DNA of 64,000 bases from Crocinitomicaceae bacterium (GTDB lineage Bacteria > Bacteroidota > Bacteroidia > Flavobacteriales_D > Crocinitomicaceae): the NCBI GenBank assembly GCA_030833845.1, contig JAURGK010000006.1, forward strand, positions 1 through 64,000. Reading direction: 5' to 3'. How positions within the stretch are numbered: position 1 is the first letter of the stretch; the number at the start of each line of letters is the position of its first letter. The translations under genes were made by a program, and so were the position numbers. The notes under the pieces are model-generated. The model was not told the origin of the DNA, did not search any database, and saw only the letters and a list, made by a program, of their open reading frames with translations. This document shows positions 16,059-24,293 of this stretch, piece after piece.

Positions 16059-18512
16059 GTTATTGCGGTCTTTTTGAAGTCTTTGAGCGTCGAGCCAGTA
16101 AATAAGTTTGAATGAGAAACTATTCAGTGCGCTATTTTGCAATAATTGGCTGAGGTCTTGCCAATAGGCAATATCTACGTCATTTTTTAAGTTAAAGACT
16201 GCATTTTTCCAAACAATATTAATTTCACTACCGGGCATAAAAACCCAGCGGTACATAAAATCTATCGTAAAGGCATTATAATTGACATCAAATGCAGATT
16301 CATTATTGGCTGTAAGTCCATTGAAAGAAACAAGTTCATTCAAATAGCCGCTTTCTTCCAAAAGGAAATATTTGGCGTAGTTGAGTACCGACCTGTAGTG
16401 CCTTAGGCGCAAAGTGGTAGACATGCGGTTGGTCAATATATAATCTACGGAAAGTGACTGAATAGTCGTATTGCGATCGCGCTCACCAAATAAAATTCCA
16501 TCCACATTTTGAACTGGTTCAGCAAATGCAATGGCATATCCTAGAGAATGTTGCTGCAGTTCCTTTTCTAGCCCGTATGTTAGAAAAAAAGCATCCGTAA
16601 GCCTTAGTCTTGGGTTGAAATTGTATGCCACTTGATTCCAAGCTGATTGAGCGTAACCAACGTAATTTACCCCCATATCAATGGCTATTTTGCGCTGGTA
16701 ATTGGTAGAAAGCCAGTAATTTACATAGGTATATGTAGGAATATTGAATACGGCCCCCCAAGTGCGAGGTTCAAAATAATCTTTACTTTCAACAAAGCTA
16801 GTTCCTATATTTCCTCCGGTGGCATTGAATTTCTTGCTTACCATAAAAAAGGATAAATTTCCTTGACTAGAGGTAAAATTATTTGGGGCATATAAATAAC
16901 TCTGTGCAAAAGACAAATTGGTATTCCATTTCATGAGTTTTTCCCACTTTGGAGAGAATTCACGATAGGCAATTCGTGCTTCAATGATTTTTCGGTTATT
17001 ATTGTAGTTAAAACCAAGATCATTGGGATCATAGGTATCGGATTCTTGAAGGTAGCCAATACCACCTATGAGAGAACCCCGTTGCTTTTGCAAGTTTAAA
17101 TTCAAATTATGACCCAAGGTGTTTTGTGCGTCTAATTGTGCGGATAGAATTCCTTTGGCGTTGAAATTATAATTGTTATCGGCAGTATTTATATTCACAT
17201 TGAGCGCTGTCACATTTGCGTCGTAGAAGGTGCCTGCCCTCCAGACATTGGTATTGGTAAAGGTTACTGATGAGTTATTCTTTAAGTTTTGATCAAAAAC
17301 CATAACGTTATAATTGGTCAGTGGCGAAGTAAGCACTTCGCGTTTGCTTTGATCTAGGGTCGAAACAGCCGTCCCGTATTGGGCGGCGTTAATGGCATTA
17401 AAAACACCAATTCCTAATCCATTTTTATTTCGTCCGGAGATTTTTGAAGCGTTATACAATTGTGATGCACCAGGCCCATTTTCAAGGTATTCGCCCTCTT
17501 TTAATAAGGTTTGAGAGACTTTGCTTGGGGTCTGAATGCCTATGCGCCTTGAGTAGAAAATACCAGCTTTGTTAAATAACTCCATCCCTTCGGTAAAGAA
17601 TTGGCGGTTTTCGTTGAATTGGACTTCAAAAGGCGTCAAATTTAAAACCTGTTGGTCATAAACAACTTGTCCGAAGTCTGGTACCAATGTAAGGTCCAAA
17701 GTAAAAGCTTCATTGAGTCCATATTTGATATCCATTCCACCATTGAAAGACTTTAAATAGCCTTTGGAATTGTCGCTGTTCTGGAATTGCTCCGCATAGG
17801 TAGAGATATAGGGTAAAATTGCCAATCTAAGTGGGGGTTCAATCCCTTTTAAACCAATTATGTCCCCACTTTCTAAGAGCATATTTTCCAAATCCGGATT
17901 GACAGCCACCCAAGAAGATTCCTCGCGTAATCTAGCTATTTGTCGTCCAAAATTTACTCCCCAATCTTGTACCTCTTTTTGTGGAAAGCGCAGTGCTGAG
18001 TATGGAATTCTAATTTCGGCGACCCATCCATTTTCAACAACTTGAACAGCGCTATGCCAAACTAAATTAAGTTTGTCGTTGTAGTCATTGGCCAATATTT
18101 TAGCATCGAGTTGAACACCTCTGCTTGTTATACCAAAATAGAATCCGTTTTGATTGTCGTTGTAGGTGTCTAGGAAAATACCGACGATATCGCAATTGGG
18201 ATTGTAATCATCTCTTAGAGAGAGCACCTTTGAAATCGAATCAGTAGGGTCTTCACAGAAAAAAGCAAAATAGACGGCATCTTGATCATAAAGTAATTGA
18301 ACCGACGTTCTACTCTTAGAGGCCTGACCTGGCAGGGGTTTGATTTGGGTAAAATATTCAAAGTTGGGTTGCCCTTGCCACGCAGATTCTAAAAGTTGGC
18401 CGTCAATGGTAATCTTTTCGGAAATACGCAGGGCTGCCAATTCTTTTTGTCCATTTAAAATGAAAAAGCTGCAGGATAATGAAATAAGAAGCAGAAGGTA
18501 ATGCAAACGCAT
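16047..18512 (-). CDS. DUF5916 protein: CBM9-like domain plus outer-membrane barrel
   Basis: About 821 residues. ATG 18512 is chosen since it begins a signal peptide (MRLHYLLLLISLSCSFF, ending NGQ) while an upstream in-frame ATG at 18566 would add a hydrophilic stretch. Residues ~25-215 are a carbohydrate-binding family 9/DOMON-like sandwich (KITIDGQLLESAWQGQPNFEYFTQIKPLPG, then YFAFFCEDP), followed by a large C-terminal region of beta-strands typical of outer-membrane barrels (FRLRHYRSV, YNAFTIDFMYRWVFMPGSEINIVWKN). These proteins are common in Bacteroidota and have no established substrate. Tail-to-tail overlap of 12 bases with the PspC gene. Confidence 0.8.
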   Translation of the reverse strand: MRLHYLLLLISLSCSFFILNGQKELAALRISEKITIDGQLLESAWQGQPNFEYFTQIKPLPGQASKSRTSVQLLYDQDAVYFAFFCEDPTDSISKVLSLRDDYNPNCDIVGIFLDTYNDNQNGFYFGITSRGVQLDAKILANDYNDKLNLVWHSAVQVVENGWVAEIRIPYSALRFPQKEVQDWGVNFGRQIARLREESSWVAVNPDLENMLLESGDIIGLKGIEPPLRLAILPYISTYAEQFQNSDNSKGYLKSFNGGMDIKYGLNEAFTLDLTLVPDFGQVVYDQQVLNLTPFEVQFNENRQFFTEGMELFNKAGIFYSRRIGIQTPSKVSQTLLKEGEYLENGPGASQLYNASKISGRNKNGLGIGVFNAINAAQYGTAVSTLDQSKREVLTSPLTNYNVMVFDQNLKNNSSVTFTNTNVWRAGTFYDANVTALNVNINTADNNYNFNAKGILSAQLDAQNTLGHNLNLNLQKQRGSLIGGIGYLQESDTYDPNDLGFNYNNNRKIIEARIAYREFSPKWEKLMKWNTNLSFAQSYLYAPNNFTSSQGNLSFFMVSKKFNATGGNIGTSFVESKDYFEPRTWGAVFNIPTYTYVNYWLSTNYQRKIAIDMGVNYVGYAQSAWNQVAYNFNPRLRLTDAFFLTYGLEKELQQHSLGYAIAFAEPVQNVDGILFGERDRNTTIQSLSVDYILTNRMSTTLRLRHYRSVLNYAKYFLLEESGYLNELVSFNGLTANNESAFDVNYNAFTIDFMYRWVFMPGSEINIVWKNAVFNLKNDVDIAYWQDLSQLLQNSALNSFSFKLIYWLDAQRLQKDRNNLPR

Positions 18513-18535
18513 GGGCAAATTTAATATTAAGTTCG

Positions 18536-18543
18536 TAATTTTG
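18536..18543 (+). promoter_or_regulatory. -7 promoter box, predicted leaderless start of the DUF493 gene
   Basis: TAATTTTG lies exactly four bases before the ATG at 18548. With the usual Bacteroidota geometry transcription would begin at or within a base of the start codon. Confidence 0.5.
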
Positions 18544-18547
18544 CAGT

Positions 18548-18811
18548 ATGGGAACTTTTGATGCACTTCGAGCTCAGCTCGAACAACAAGAATGGCCGAA
18601 TTTATACATGTTTAAATTTATTGTTCCCAATGACAACCATCATTTGGCACAAGTAACCGCGCTGTTCAATGCAAATAGTGAAATCAGTTATCATCATTCA
18701 GGCAAAGGCACTTATGTAAGTCTGAGCGCAAAAGAAGTGATGCTGAGTGCCGACGACATCATTGCCGTATACGAACGTGCTGCCCTCATCCCAGGTATAA
18801 TCTCTCTTTGA
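18548..18811 (+). CDS. DUF493 family protein
   Basis: 87-residue cytosolic protein of the DUF493/YbeD type, a small ACT-like alpha-beta fold. The match is by pattern: a strand FKFIVPNDN near the start, a helix HLAQVTALF, a strand pair EISYHHSGKGTYVSLSAKEVM, and the last helix ADDIIAVYERAALIPGIISL. The family has no firmly known role. Its start codon is only four bases from a promoter box. The next gene follows after 3 bases. Confidence 0.8.
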   Translation: MGTFDALRAQLEQQEWPNLYMFKFIVPNDNHHLAQVTALFNANSEISYHHSGKGTYVSLSAKEVMLSADDIIAVYERAALIPGIISL

Positions 18812-18814
18812 TCC

Positions 18815-19183
18815 ATGGAAGCTGCTGTAAAATTTTTATTTGTTTCATTTTTAATTCTTCTTGCAATTATAGCTTACAGGGCTTTATTGCGCAGATTCCA
18901 AAAGGGCCAAATTCAACACAAAGACTTTTGTGAGTTGTACACTTTAGATCAAGACCCAGCCAAGGGTGAGTTGTCATTTTATTTTATTTGTCCTGCTCCG
19001 ACCCATGTCCGGTTTTGCATTTGGCAGCACAATGAATTGATTGTAGAGTTGGCTGATAAAGAATTCGAAACCGGAGGAAATATCCTGCGCTATGATAGCT
19101 CCAAACTGGAAAACGGCGTTTATTATTACGGCATCATTACCCCAACTCAGGAAACTAAAAAACGGATGATGCTCGCAAACTAA
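18815..19183 (+). CDS. Uncharacterised single-helix membrane protein
   Basis: 122 residues that I do not recognise. One N-terminal membrane helix (about residues 6-24) and a positively charged segment (YRALLRRFQKGQ) are followed by a small beta-rich domain (ELSFYFICPAPTHVRFCIW ... NGVYYYGIITP). This is reminiscent of an Ig/FlgD-like or T9SS-type beta-sandwich on a signal anchor. Probably co-transcribed with the DUF493 gene (3-base gap). The last four bases overlap the convergent barrel gene. No function is assigned. Confidence 0.75.
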   Translation: MEAAVKFLFVSFLILLAIIAYRALLRRFQKGQIQHKDFCELYTLDQDPAKGELSFYFICPAPTHVRFCIWQHNELIVELADKEFETGGNILRYDSSKLENGVYYYGIITPTQETKKRMMLAN

Positions 19184-19878
19184 GATTCGTCGGTTTGCTT
19201 CTCTACCTTGATACGAGAAGGTTTTCGAGGAAGTTTGTATTTGGGTTTGTGAAAATCACTTTTATATCCGTCTGTTTTTTCAATACGGTACACTAAGCCT
19301 AAACTATATTGGGCATAAGAGGCCTTCCCCAAGATGTCGACCAACCCAAATTTGTAAACCCCTTGTGCTTGAACCCCAATTTGTTTGCTCATCCAAAAGG
19401 TACAACCCGCAGATAGATTGACTGTAGGGGTAAGGAGTGGTGCACTTTGTTTTGGATCTGCTGATCGAAAAGTAAAACCTGCTCCGGCGCCTAGATAAGG
19501 ATCAATGGCACCACGGCCTAATTGCTTGTAAAATGAATATTTGAGTGCCACATCAAAATAGGTCAATAAGCCATTGACGCCTATCGAGTCATTGACTTTC
19601 TTTGTGGCGTCATAAGCTTGCCCACCGAGCACCCCTTCAGCACTCCAACCATTGTAGATATAGCGATCTGCGTATAATCTGGATGGAAAAGGCAAGCCAT
19701 GCAATTGATCAATTGGCATTGGATTTAATTCTTTGCCGTCATCATCGGTGCTAGTCCAGGCAATGCCGAATTGCCAAAAGTAATTGTCACGGTTCGTAAT
19801 CATCTTATCAGGTTGCGCCCAAGTAGATGAACAAAAAACGATGAGGGTTAGGAAAGATAGGAGTGCAAATTGTCGCAT
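19180..19878 (-). CDS. Outer-membrane beta-barrel protein (small porin-like)
   Basis: About 232 residues from ATG 19878, chosen over an upstream ATG at 19908 because the promoter box at 19896-19903 lies between them and because 19878 starts a proper signal peptide (MRQFALLSFLTLIVFCSSTWAQ). The mature part contains repeated amphipathic strands (FDVALKYSFYK, DPYLGAGAGFTFR, VNLSAGCTFWMSKQIGVQAQGVYKFG, QYSLGLVYRIE), as in eight-stranded OmpW/OmpA-like barrels. The tail is basic (KPKYKLPRKPSRIKVEKQ). Specific function unknown. Confidence 0.78.
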   Translation of the reverse strand: MRQFALLSFLTLIVFCSSTWAQPDKMITNRDNYFWQFGIAWTSTDDDGKELNPMPIDQLHGLPFPSRLYADRYIYNGWSAEGVLGGQAYDATKKVNDSIGVNGLLTYFDVALKYSFYKQLGRGAIDPYLGAGAGFTFRSADPKQSAPLLTPTVNLSAGCTFWMSKQIGVQAQGVYKFGLVDILGKASYAQYSLGLVYRIEKTDGYKSDFHKPKYKLPRKPSRIKVEKQTDES

Positions 19879-19895
19879 AAAAGTTATTATAGGTG

Positions 19896-19903
19896 CAAAT
19901 TTA
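19896..19903 (-). promoter_or_regulatory. -7 promoter box for the small barrel gene
   Basis: Minus-strand TAAATTTG fits TAnnTTTG and lies 17 bases before the chosen ATG (19878). It also decides the start, since the alternative ATG at 19908 is upstream of it. Confidence 0.5.
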
Positions 19904-19985
19904 AACATTAATATATGCCCGTGACTCCCTTAGTAATAAATGAATTGACAATGATTTGTTGATGTACCATATGCTAATTATTGAG

Positions 19986-19993
19986 TAAATTTG
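19986..19993 (+). promoter_or_regulatory. -7 promoter box for the IPExxxVDY-pyk pair
   Basis: TAAATTTG ends six bases before the ATG at 20000, predicting an mRNA leader of only about two bases. Confidence 0.5.
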
Positions 19994-19999
19994 ACGGCG

Positions 20000-20428
20000 A
20001 TGGCGAAAGTCAAAAAATATGATCTCTCCCTTGATGAGGAGCAACCTTTCGAAGTATATGGAATTTCTACAGCATTTGCCGATTATCGCCTTTGCTGGGA
20101 GCTCAATCAATGTTTAGAGATTTTACTTGAAAAGCAAAATGACCCTTTTGAATTTTATCTACCTAAGTTAAAATCAAAACATCCGTTCAATTATTTTTTA
20201 TTCGAAAATCATGAGCTACTCACTAGATTTTATTTGATAAAAAACAAGCAAGAACAACAACATCTTTATGCGGATAGGCCAATGATAGATTTTTTTTTGG
20301 TGCTTAAGGAGAATTTTTCTCACCAGCCAAATGAATTAATTGAAAAACTCAGAAACATAAATGGTGTTGTTGCCGTATTTGAATTCAACCATCAAGAATT
20401 TGACATCCTAGATTACCTTACAAGCTGA
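20000..20428 (+). CDS. IPExxxVDY family protein
   Basis: 142 residues from ATG 20000. A TTG at 19991 lies inside the promoter box, so it cannot be the start. The protein belongs to a Bacteroidota family found beside pyruvate kinase genes. It begins with the basic KVKKYDLSLDEEQPFEVYGISTAFADYRLCWELN segment typical of the family and ends with a beta-hairpin (NGVVAVFEFNHQEFDILDYL). The family name motif is only partly preserved here: DYRLCWELN at the N-terminal motif and a diverged central part. One base separates its stop from the pyk ATG, supporting a functional link with pyruvate kinase that is not understood. Confidence 0.8.
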   Translation: MAKVKKYDLSLDEEQPFEVYGISTAFADYRLCWELNQCLEILLEKQNDPFEFYLPKLKSKHPFNYFLFENHELLTRFYLIKNKQEQQHLYADRPMIDFFLVLKENFSHQPNELIEKLRNINGVVAVFEFNHQEFDILDYLTS

Positions 20429-20429
20429 T

Positions 20430-21848
20430 ATGAAAAAAACAAAAATAGTGGCCACTATGGGCCCTGCCTCTTTAAAAAAGGAAATTCTCGCCGACATGAT
20501 GCGTGCCGGTCTCAATGTTTGCCGTCTGAATTTTTCACACGGCAGTCATCAAGATCATGCAGGCGCAGTAGCACTCATTCGCGAACTCAATGATGAACTT
20601 GGCTTGAATGTAGCGATATTAGCCGATCTACAGGGACCTAAAATCCGTACTCATGAAATGGAAAACAACGGCGTGCTTATTGAAGTGGGCCAACAGATAG
20701 ATGTAGTGGTAGAAAAGGTGCTTGGCAACAACCAAAGATTTTCAATCAATTATAATTTATTACCTCGAGATGTCAATCCAGGAGAGCGTATTTTGCTAGA
20801 TGATGGCAAACTTGTGCTCGAGGTATTGGAGACTGATAAAAAAGAAAGAATTCGCTGTGAGGTGATTCAGGGTGGTTTGCTTTGTTCTAAGAAAGGAGTG
20901 AATTTCCCCAATACCAAGATTTCTATGCCTTCTTTGACTGAAAAAGACATCGAAGATTTGAATTATGCACTAAAATTGGGTGTGGATTGGATTGGTTTGT
21001 CATTTGTGCGCACAGCCAAGTGTATTTCAGATTTGAAAGAGCGCATTGCCAAGAAACGCAGTATTGCCAAAGTAGTGGCAAAAATAGAGAAACCAGAGGC
21101 CTTAGAAAATATCGATGAAATTATTGAACTAAGCGATGCGCTAATGGTTGCACGTGGTGATTTGGGAGTCGAAATTCCATACCAGAATGTGCCATTGATG
21201 CAAAAAATGATCATCAGCAAATCTATTTCAAAAGCAAAGCCTGTGATTGTTGCCACCCAAATGATGGAATCTATGCTCAATAGTTTGACTCCGAGTAGGG
21301 CAGAGGTGAACGATGTTGCCAATGCGGTTCTTGATGGTGCCGATGCTGTGATGCTATCAGGTGAAACCTCTGTTGGGAAATACCCCGTTCAGGTAGTACA
21401 AACGATGGCCAACATTGTCAAGGAAATGGAACAGCATCCAAGTATGTACCACAAAGAAGAATTGCCTCCAAAAGGGAGCCCACGCTTTATTTCAGATTCC
21501 ATTTGCTTTAATGCCTGTCGATTGGCACAGCGTGTAGAGGCCAATGCGATCATTACCATGACTTTTTCTGGCTACACGGCCTATAAAATTGCTTCCCAGC
21601 GCCCAGCAGCTCCTATTTTTGTTTTCACTCATAATAGAAAAATTCTGACGCAGTTGAATTTAGTTTGGGGCGTTCAGGCTTTTTATTACAACAAAAGAAT
21701 CTCAACAGACCATACCATTGCAGACATCAAGCAAAACATGAAGGAAAATGGTATACTGCAAGTAGGTGATGTTGTAATCAACGTGGCATCTATACCACTC
21801 GAAGATCTTGGAGGCTCAAATATGTTAAAGTTGAGCTACGTAGATTAA
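20430..21848 (+). CDS. pyk: Pyruvate kinase
   Basis: 472 residues. Catalyses the last step of glycolysis, phosphoenolpyruvate plus ADP to pyruvate plus ATP. The N-terminal KKTKIVATMGPAS and LNVCRLNFSHGSHQDH motifs carry the active-site Arg and K+-binding Asn/Ser. KIEKPEALENIDEII contains the catalytic Lys, and ALMVARGDLGVEIP is the metal/substrate motif. ATQMMESML and the C-terminal allosteric domain (about 340-472) complete it. Length is normal for type II bacterial enzymes. Cotranscribed with the IPExxxVDY gene (1-base gap). Confidence 0.98.
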   Translation: MKKTKIVATMGPASLKKEILADMMRAGLNVCRLNFSHGSHQDHAGAVALIRELNDELGLNVAILADLQGPKIRTHEMENNGVLIEVGQQIDVVVEKVLGNNQRFSINYNLLPRDVNPGERILLDDGKLVLEVLETDKKERIRCEVIQGGLLCSKKGVNFPNTKISMPSLTEKDIEDLNYALKLGVDWIGLSFVRTAKCISDLKERIAKKRSIAKVVAKIEKPEALENIDEIIELSDALMVARGDLGVEIPYQNVPLMQKMIISKSISKAKPVIVATQMMESMLNSLTPSRAEVNDVANAVLDGADAVMLSGETSVGKYPVQVVQTMANIVKEMEQHPSMYHKEELPPKGSPRFISDSICFNACRLAQRVEANAIITMTFSGYTAYKIASQRPAAPIFVFTHNRKILTQLNLVWGVQAFYYNKRISTDHTIADIKQNMKENGILQVGDVVINVASIPLEDLGGSNMLKLSYVD

Positions 21849-21874
21849 CGGAGACCAAGGCAACTATTTTACCT

Positions 21875-21882
21875 TAACTTTG
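21875..21882 (+). promoter_or_regulatory. -7 promoter box, predicted leaderless start of recJ
   Basis: TAACTTTG ends four bases before the recJ ATG at 21887, the same spacing as in front of the DUF493 and riboflavin synthase genes. Confidence 0.5.
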
Positions 21883-21886
21883 GTGT

Positions 21887-23608
21887 ATGAAAGCCAATTG
21901 GCACCTACGCCCTCAGGAACCTACCGTTGAAACCAAAGCACTGGCAACGGCCCTGCAAATTCCTGAATTTACTGCTCAATTGTTGTTGCAGAGAAAAGTA
22001 TCTTCCCGTTCTGAGGCGGTTTCTTTTTTCAATCCAACCAAAGAGCCCCTGCATAATCCATTTTTAATGCAACATATGGATCGGGCTGTTAGGCGCTTAC
22101 AACAAGCCATTGCCAACCAAGAACGCGTTTTACTTTATGGTGATTACGATGTAGACGGCACTACTGCAGTTGCCTTGATGGCCGAGCAACTCTCAAATTT
22201 TGGCTTACAATGCCAGACTTATATACCTGATCGCTACAAAGAAGGTTATGGCGTTAGTAACCAAGGGATTGAGTTTGCCATTAGTGAAAAAATCCAATTG
22301 CTCATTACCCTAGATTGTGGAATCAAGGCCCAAGAACAACTCGCTATGGCCGCTAAAGCAGGTATCGATAGTATTGTCTGCGACCATCACCAGCCCGATA
22401 GCATTTTGCCTGTTTCTATTGTGCTCAATCCCAAACAAAGTGATTGCAAGTATCCATTTAAAGAACTTTCGGGTTGTGGAGTGGCATTTAAATTACTTCA
22501 AGCCCTTTATTTGAAAAGTAATATAGATGCCAATGTATTGTATAAGAGTCTTGATCTGGTTGCACTTTCCATTGGGGCAGATATTGTGGAATTGAGAGAT
22601 GAAAACCGCACGCTGTGTGCTCTTGGGCTTCGTCAATTGAATGCGTCACCTAGGCCTGCATTATTATCTATATTGGCACTTGCGTCAAAAACTTTGCCTT
22701 TGTCGCTGCGCGATGTAGTATTTACAATTGCTCCAAGGATCAATGCGGCGGGCCGTATAGCCAGTGGCCAACGCGCAGTAGATTGGTTGCTTAGTACGGA
22801 TCAGAACGAGATTGAGGCCTTGGCTCTTGCCATTGACACAGACAATACTACCCGCCGAGCACTAGACCAACAAACCACTCAAGAAGCCTTGCAGCAAATA
22901 GCAGCCGACCCAAGCTATGCCACCAAGTACTCAACTATTGTTTATAGCCCAAGTTGGCACAAAGGTGTGGTAGGAATTGTGGCCTCTAGACTCATTGAAA
23001 CACATTACCGTCCCACTATTGTTCTGACAAAGTCCAATGGTTTATTAACAGGTTCAGCGAGATGTATGGAACCTCTAAATCTGTATACGCTTTTGGAATG
23101 TTGCCAAGAGCATCTCATCCAATTTGGGGGCCATCAATTTGCGGCTGGCCTTACTTTAGCCCCCGCATCATTCAATTCATTTAAAATAGCATTTGATGCT
23201 GCAGTGCAAAAGCAATTGAATAATCAAATGCTAGTGCCTAAAATAAAGATAGATACAGAACTATTATTTTTAGAACTAGGGTCCAATCCAAGTATTCACT
23301 TCACTAAAATCCTTCAAATTTTAGCTGCCTTTGAGCCCTGCGGCCCTGGCAATTTACATCCGATATTTATTACTAAAAACTGCTACATTCAGTCTATGCG
23401 TGTGCTCAAGGAAGCACATTTAAAACTGGTGCTTGTTCAAGATGGCGCGCTCATTGCATTGGATGCAATTGGTTTTCAGATGGCACATTTTGAAAGTCAA
23501 CTTGCCGAAGGAGTAGCTATAGATATTGTTTTTCAAATCACGTCCAACACCTACAGATCTAAAACCACACTCCAACTCCTTATTCAAGATTTGTGCTTGA
23601 GCGCATAA
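21887..23608 (+). CDS. recJ: Single-stranded-DNA-specific exonuclease RecJ
   Basis: 573 residues. RecJ is a 5'-3' single-strand exonuclease used in recombination and mismatch repair. The DHH-family motifs are present: I (LLYGDYDVDGTTAVALM, about residues 83-99), II (LDCGIK), III (VCDHHQPD, containing the DHH triad). The DHHA1 domain has GSARCMEP and QFGGHQFAAGL (GGHxxAAG), and the OB domain follows (residues ~450-573). All catalytic Asp/His residues seem intact. It starts 38 bases after pyk with its own promoter. Confidence 0.96.
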   Translation: MKANWHLRPQEPTVETKALATALQIPEFTAQLLLQRKVSSRSEAVSFFNPTKEPLHNPFLMQHMDRAVRRLQQAIANQERVLLYGDYDVDGTTAVALMAEQLSNFGLQCQTYIPDRYKEGYGVSNQGIEFAISEKIQLLITLDCGIKAQEQLAMAAKAGIDSIVCDHHQPDSILPVSIVLNPKQSDCKYPFKELSGCGVAFKLLQALYLKSNIDANVLYKSLDLVALSIGADIVELRDENRTLCALGLRQLNASPRPALLSILALASKTLPLSLRDVVFTIAPRINAAGRIASGQRAVDWLLSTDQNEIEALALAIDTDNTTRRALDQQTTQEALQQIAADPSYATKYSTIVYSPSWHKGVVGIVASRLIETHYRPTIVLTKSNGLLTGSARCMEPLNLYTLLECCQEHLIQFGGHQFAAGLTLAPASFNSFKIAFDAAVQKQLNNQMLVPKIKIDTELLFLELGSNPSIHFTKILQILAAFEPCGPGNLHPIFITKNCYIQSMRVLKEAHLKLVLVQDGALIALDAIGFQMAHFESQLAEGVAIDIVFQITSNTYRSKTTLQLLIQDLCLSA

Positions 23609-23615
23609 CTTTGTG

Positions 23616-23623
23616 TAAGTTTG
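23616..23623 (+). promoter_or_regulatory. -7 promoter box, predicted leaderless start of riboflavin synthase
   Basis: TAAGTTTG ends four bases before the ATG at 23628. A second near-box (TAACTTTG) lies 11 bases upstream. Confidence 0.5.
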
Positions 23624-23627
23624 CATT

Positions 23628-24215
23628 ATGTTCACAGGAATCATCGAAGAAATTGGCCAAGTAACTGCTATTGTTAAGGAGGATACAAATATTCATTTTA
23701 CCATTGCATCGCAACTATCGGCCGAATTGAAAATTGATCAAAGTGTTGCTCACAACGGCTGTTGTTTGACTGTAGTGGCTCAAAACAACTCCGACCATGT
23801 CGTGACAGCCATTCAAGAAACACTAGATAAGACCAACCTTGGCTCCTGGCAGGTAGGCACCAAAGTAAATCTAGAGCGCTGTATGCAACTCGGTGGCCGC
23901 CTAGATGGACACATGGTGCAAGGTCACGTAGATGGAGTGGGGATTTGTACAGAAGTTGCAGATGAGGAGGGCTCATGGCGTTTTACATTTGAACACTCAA
24001 AAGAGTTCGTCACAGTTGAAAAAGGTTCAATAACGGTTAATGGTACTAGTTTGACTGTTGTCAATTCACAGGCAGGTCATTTTTCAGTATGTATTATTCC
24101 TTATACCTATGCCCACACTAATTTTCATGACCTACGCGTTGGCGACCGAGTTAATTTAGAATACGATATTATTGGTAAGTATGTGGCTCGTTATTTGGGT
24201 CTTCAAGCTAAGTAA
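23628..24215 (+). CDS. ribE: Riboflavin synthase (alpha chain type)
   Basis: 195 residues that dismute two 6,7-dimethyl-8-ribityllumazines into riboflavin. The start MFTGIIEEIGQV is diagnostic. Two internally repeated lumazine-binding barrels follow: the first with SVAHNGCCLTVV (about residues 40-51) and GSWQVGTKVNLERCM, the second beginning GRLDGHMVQGHVDGVG (about 88-103) with GSITVNGTSLTVV. No FMN riboswitch is evident, as the gene seems to have no leader. A strong terminator follows at 24231-24255. Confidence 0.97.
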   Translation: MFTGIIEEIGQVTAIVKEDTNIHFTIASQLSAELKIDQSVAHNGCCLTVVAQNNSDHVVTAIQETLDKTNLGSWQVGTKVNLERCMQLGGRLDGHMVQGHVDGVGICTEVADEEGSWRFTFEHSKEFVTVEKGSITVNGTSLTVVNSQAGHFSVCIIPYTYAHTNFHDLRVGDRVNLEYDIIGKYVARYLGLQAK

Positions 24216-24230
24216 AGATATGTTCAAAAG

Positions 24231-24258
24231 AAAAGGCGGCCATAGGCCGCCTTTTGTG
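24231..24258. terminator. Bidirectional terminator between ribE and the TPR gene
   Basis: An 11-bp GC-rich stem (24231-24241 with 24245-24255, AAAAGGCGGCC) with a 3-base loop, flanked by A-run and T-run on either side. It lies between two convergent genes and can serve both. Confidence 0.88.
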
Positions 24259-24293
24259 TTTTAACAAAATGATTTTTCAAGGATCTTAAGTAC

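Noticed and set aside
23500..23630. FMN riboswitch before riboflavin synthase
   Set aside because: The preceding gene ends 19 bases upstream and a -7 box sits four bases before the ATG; there is no leader that could hold a riboswitch.
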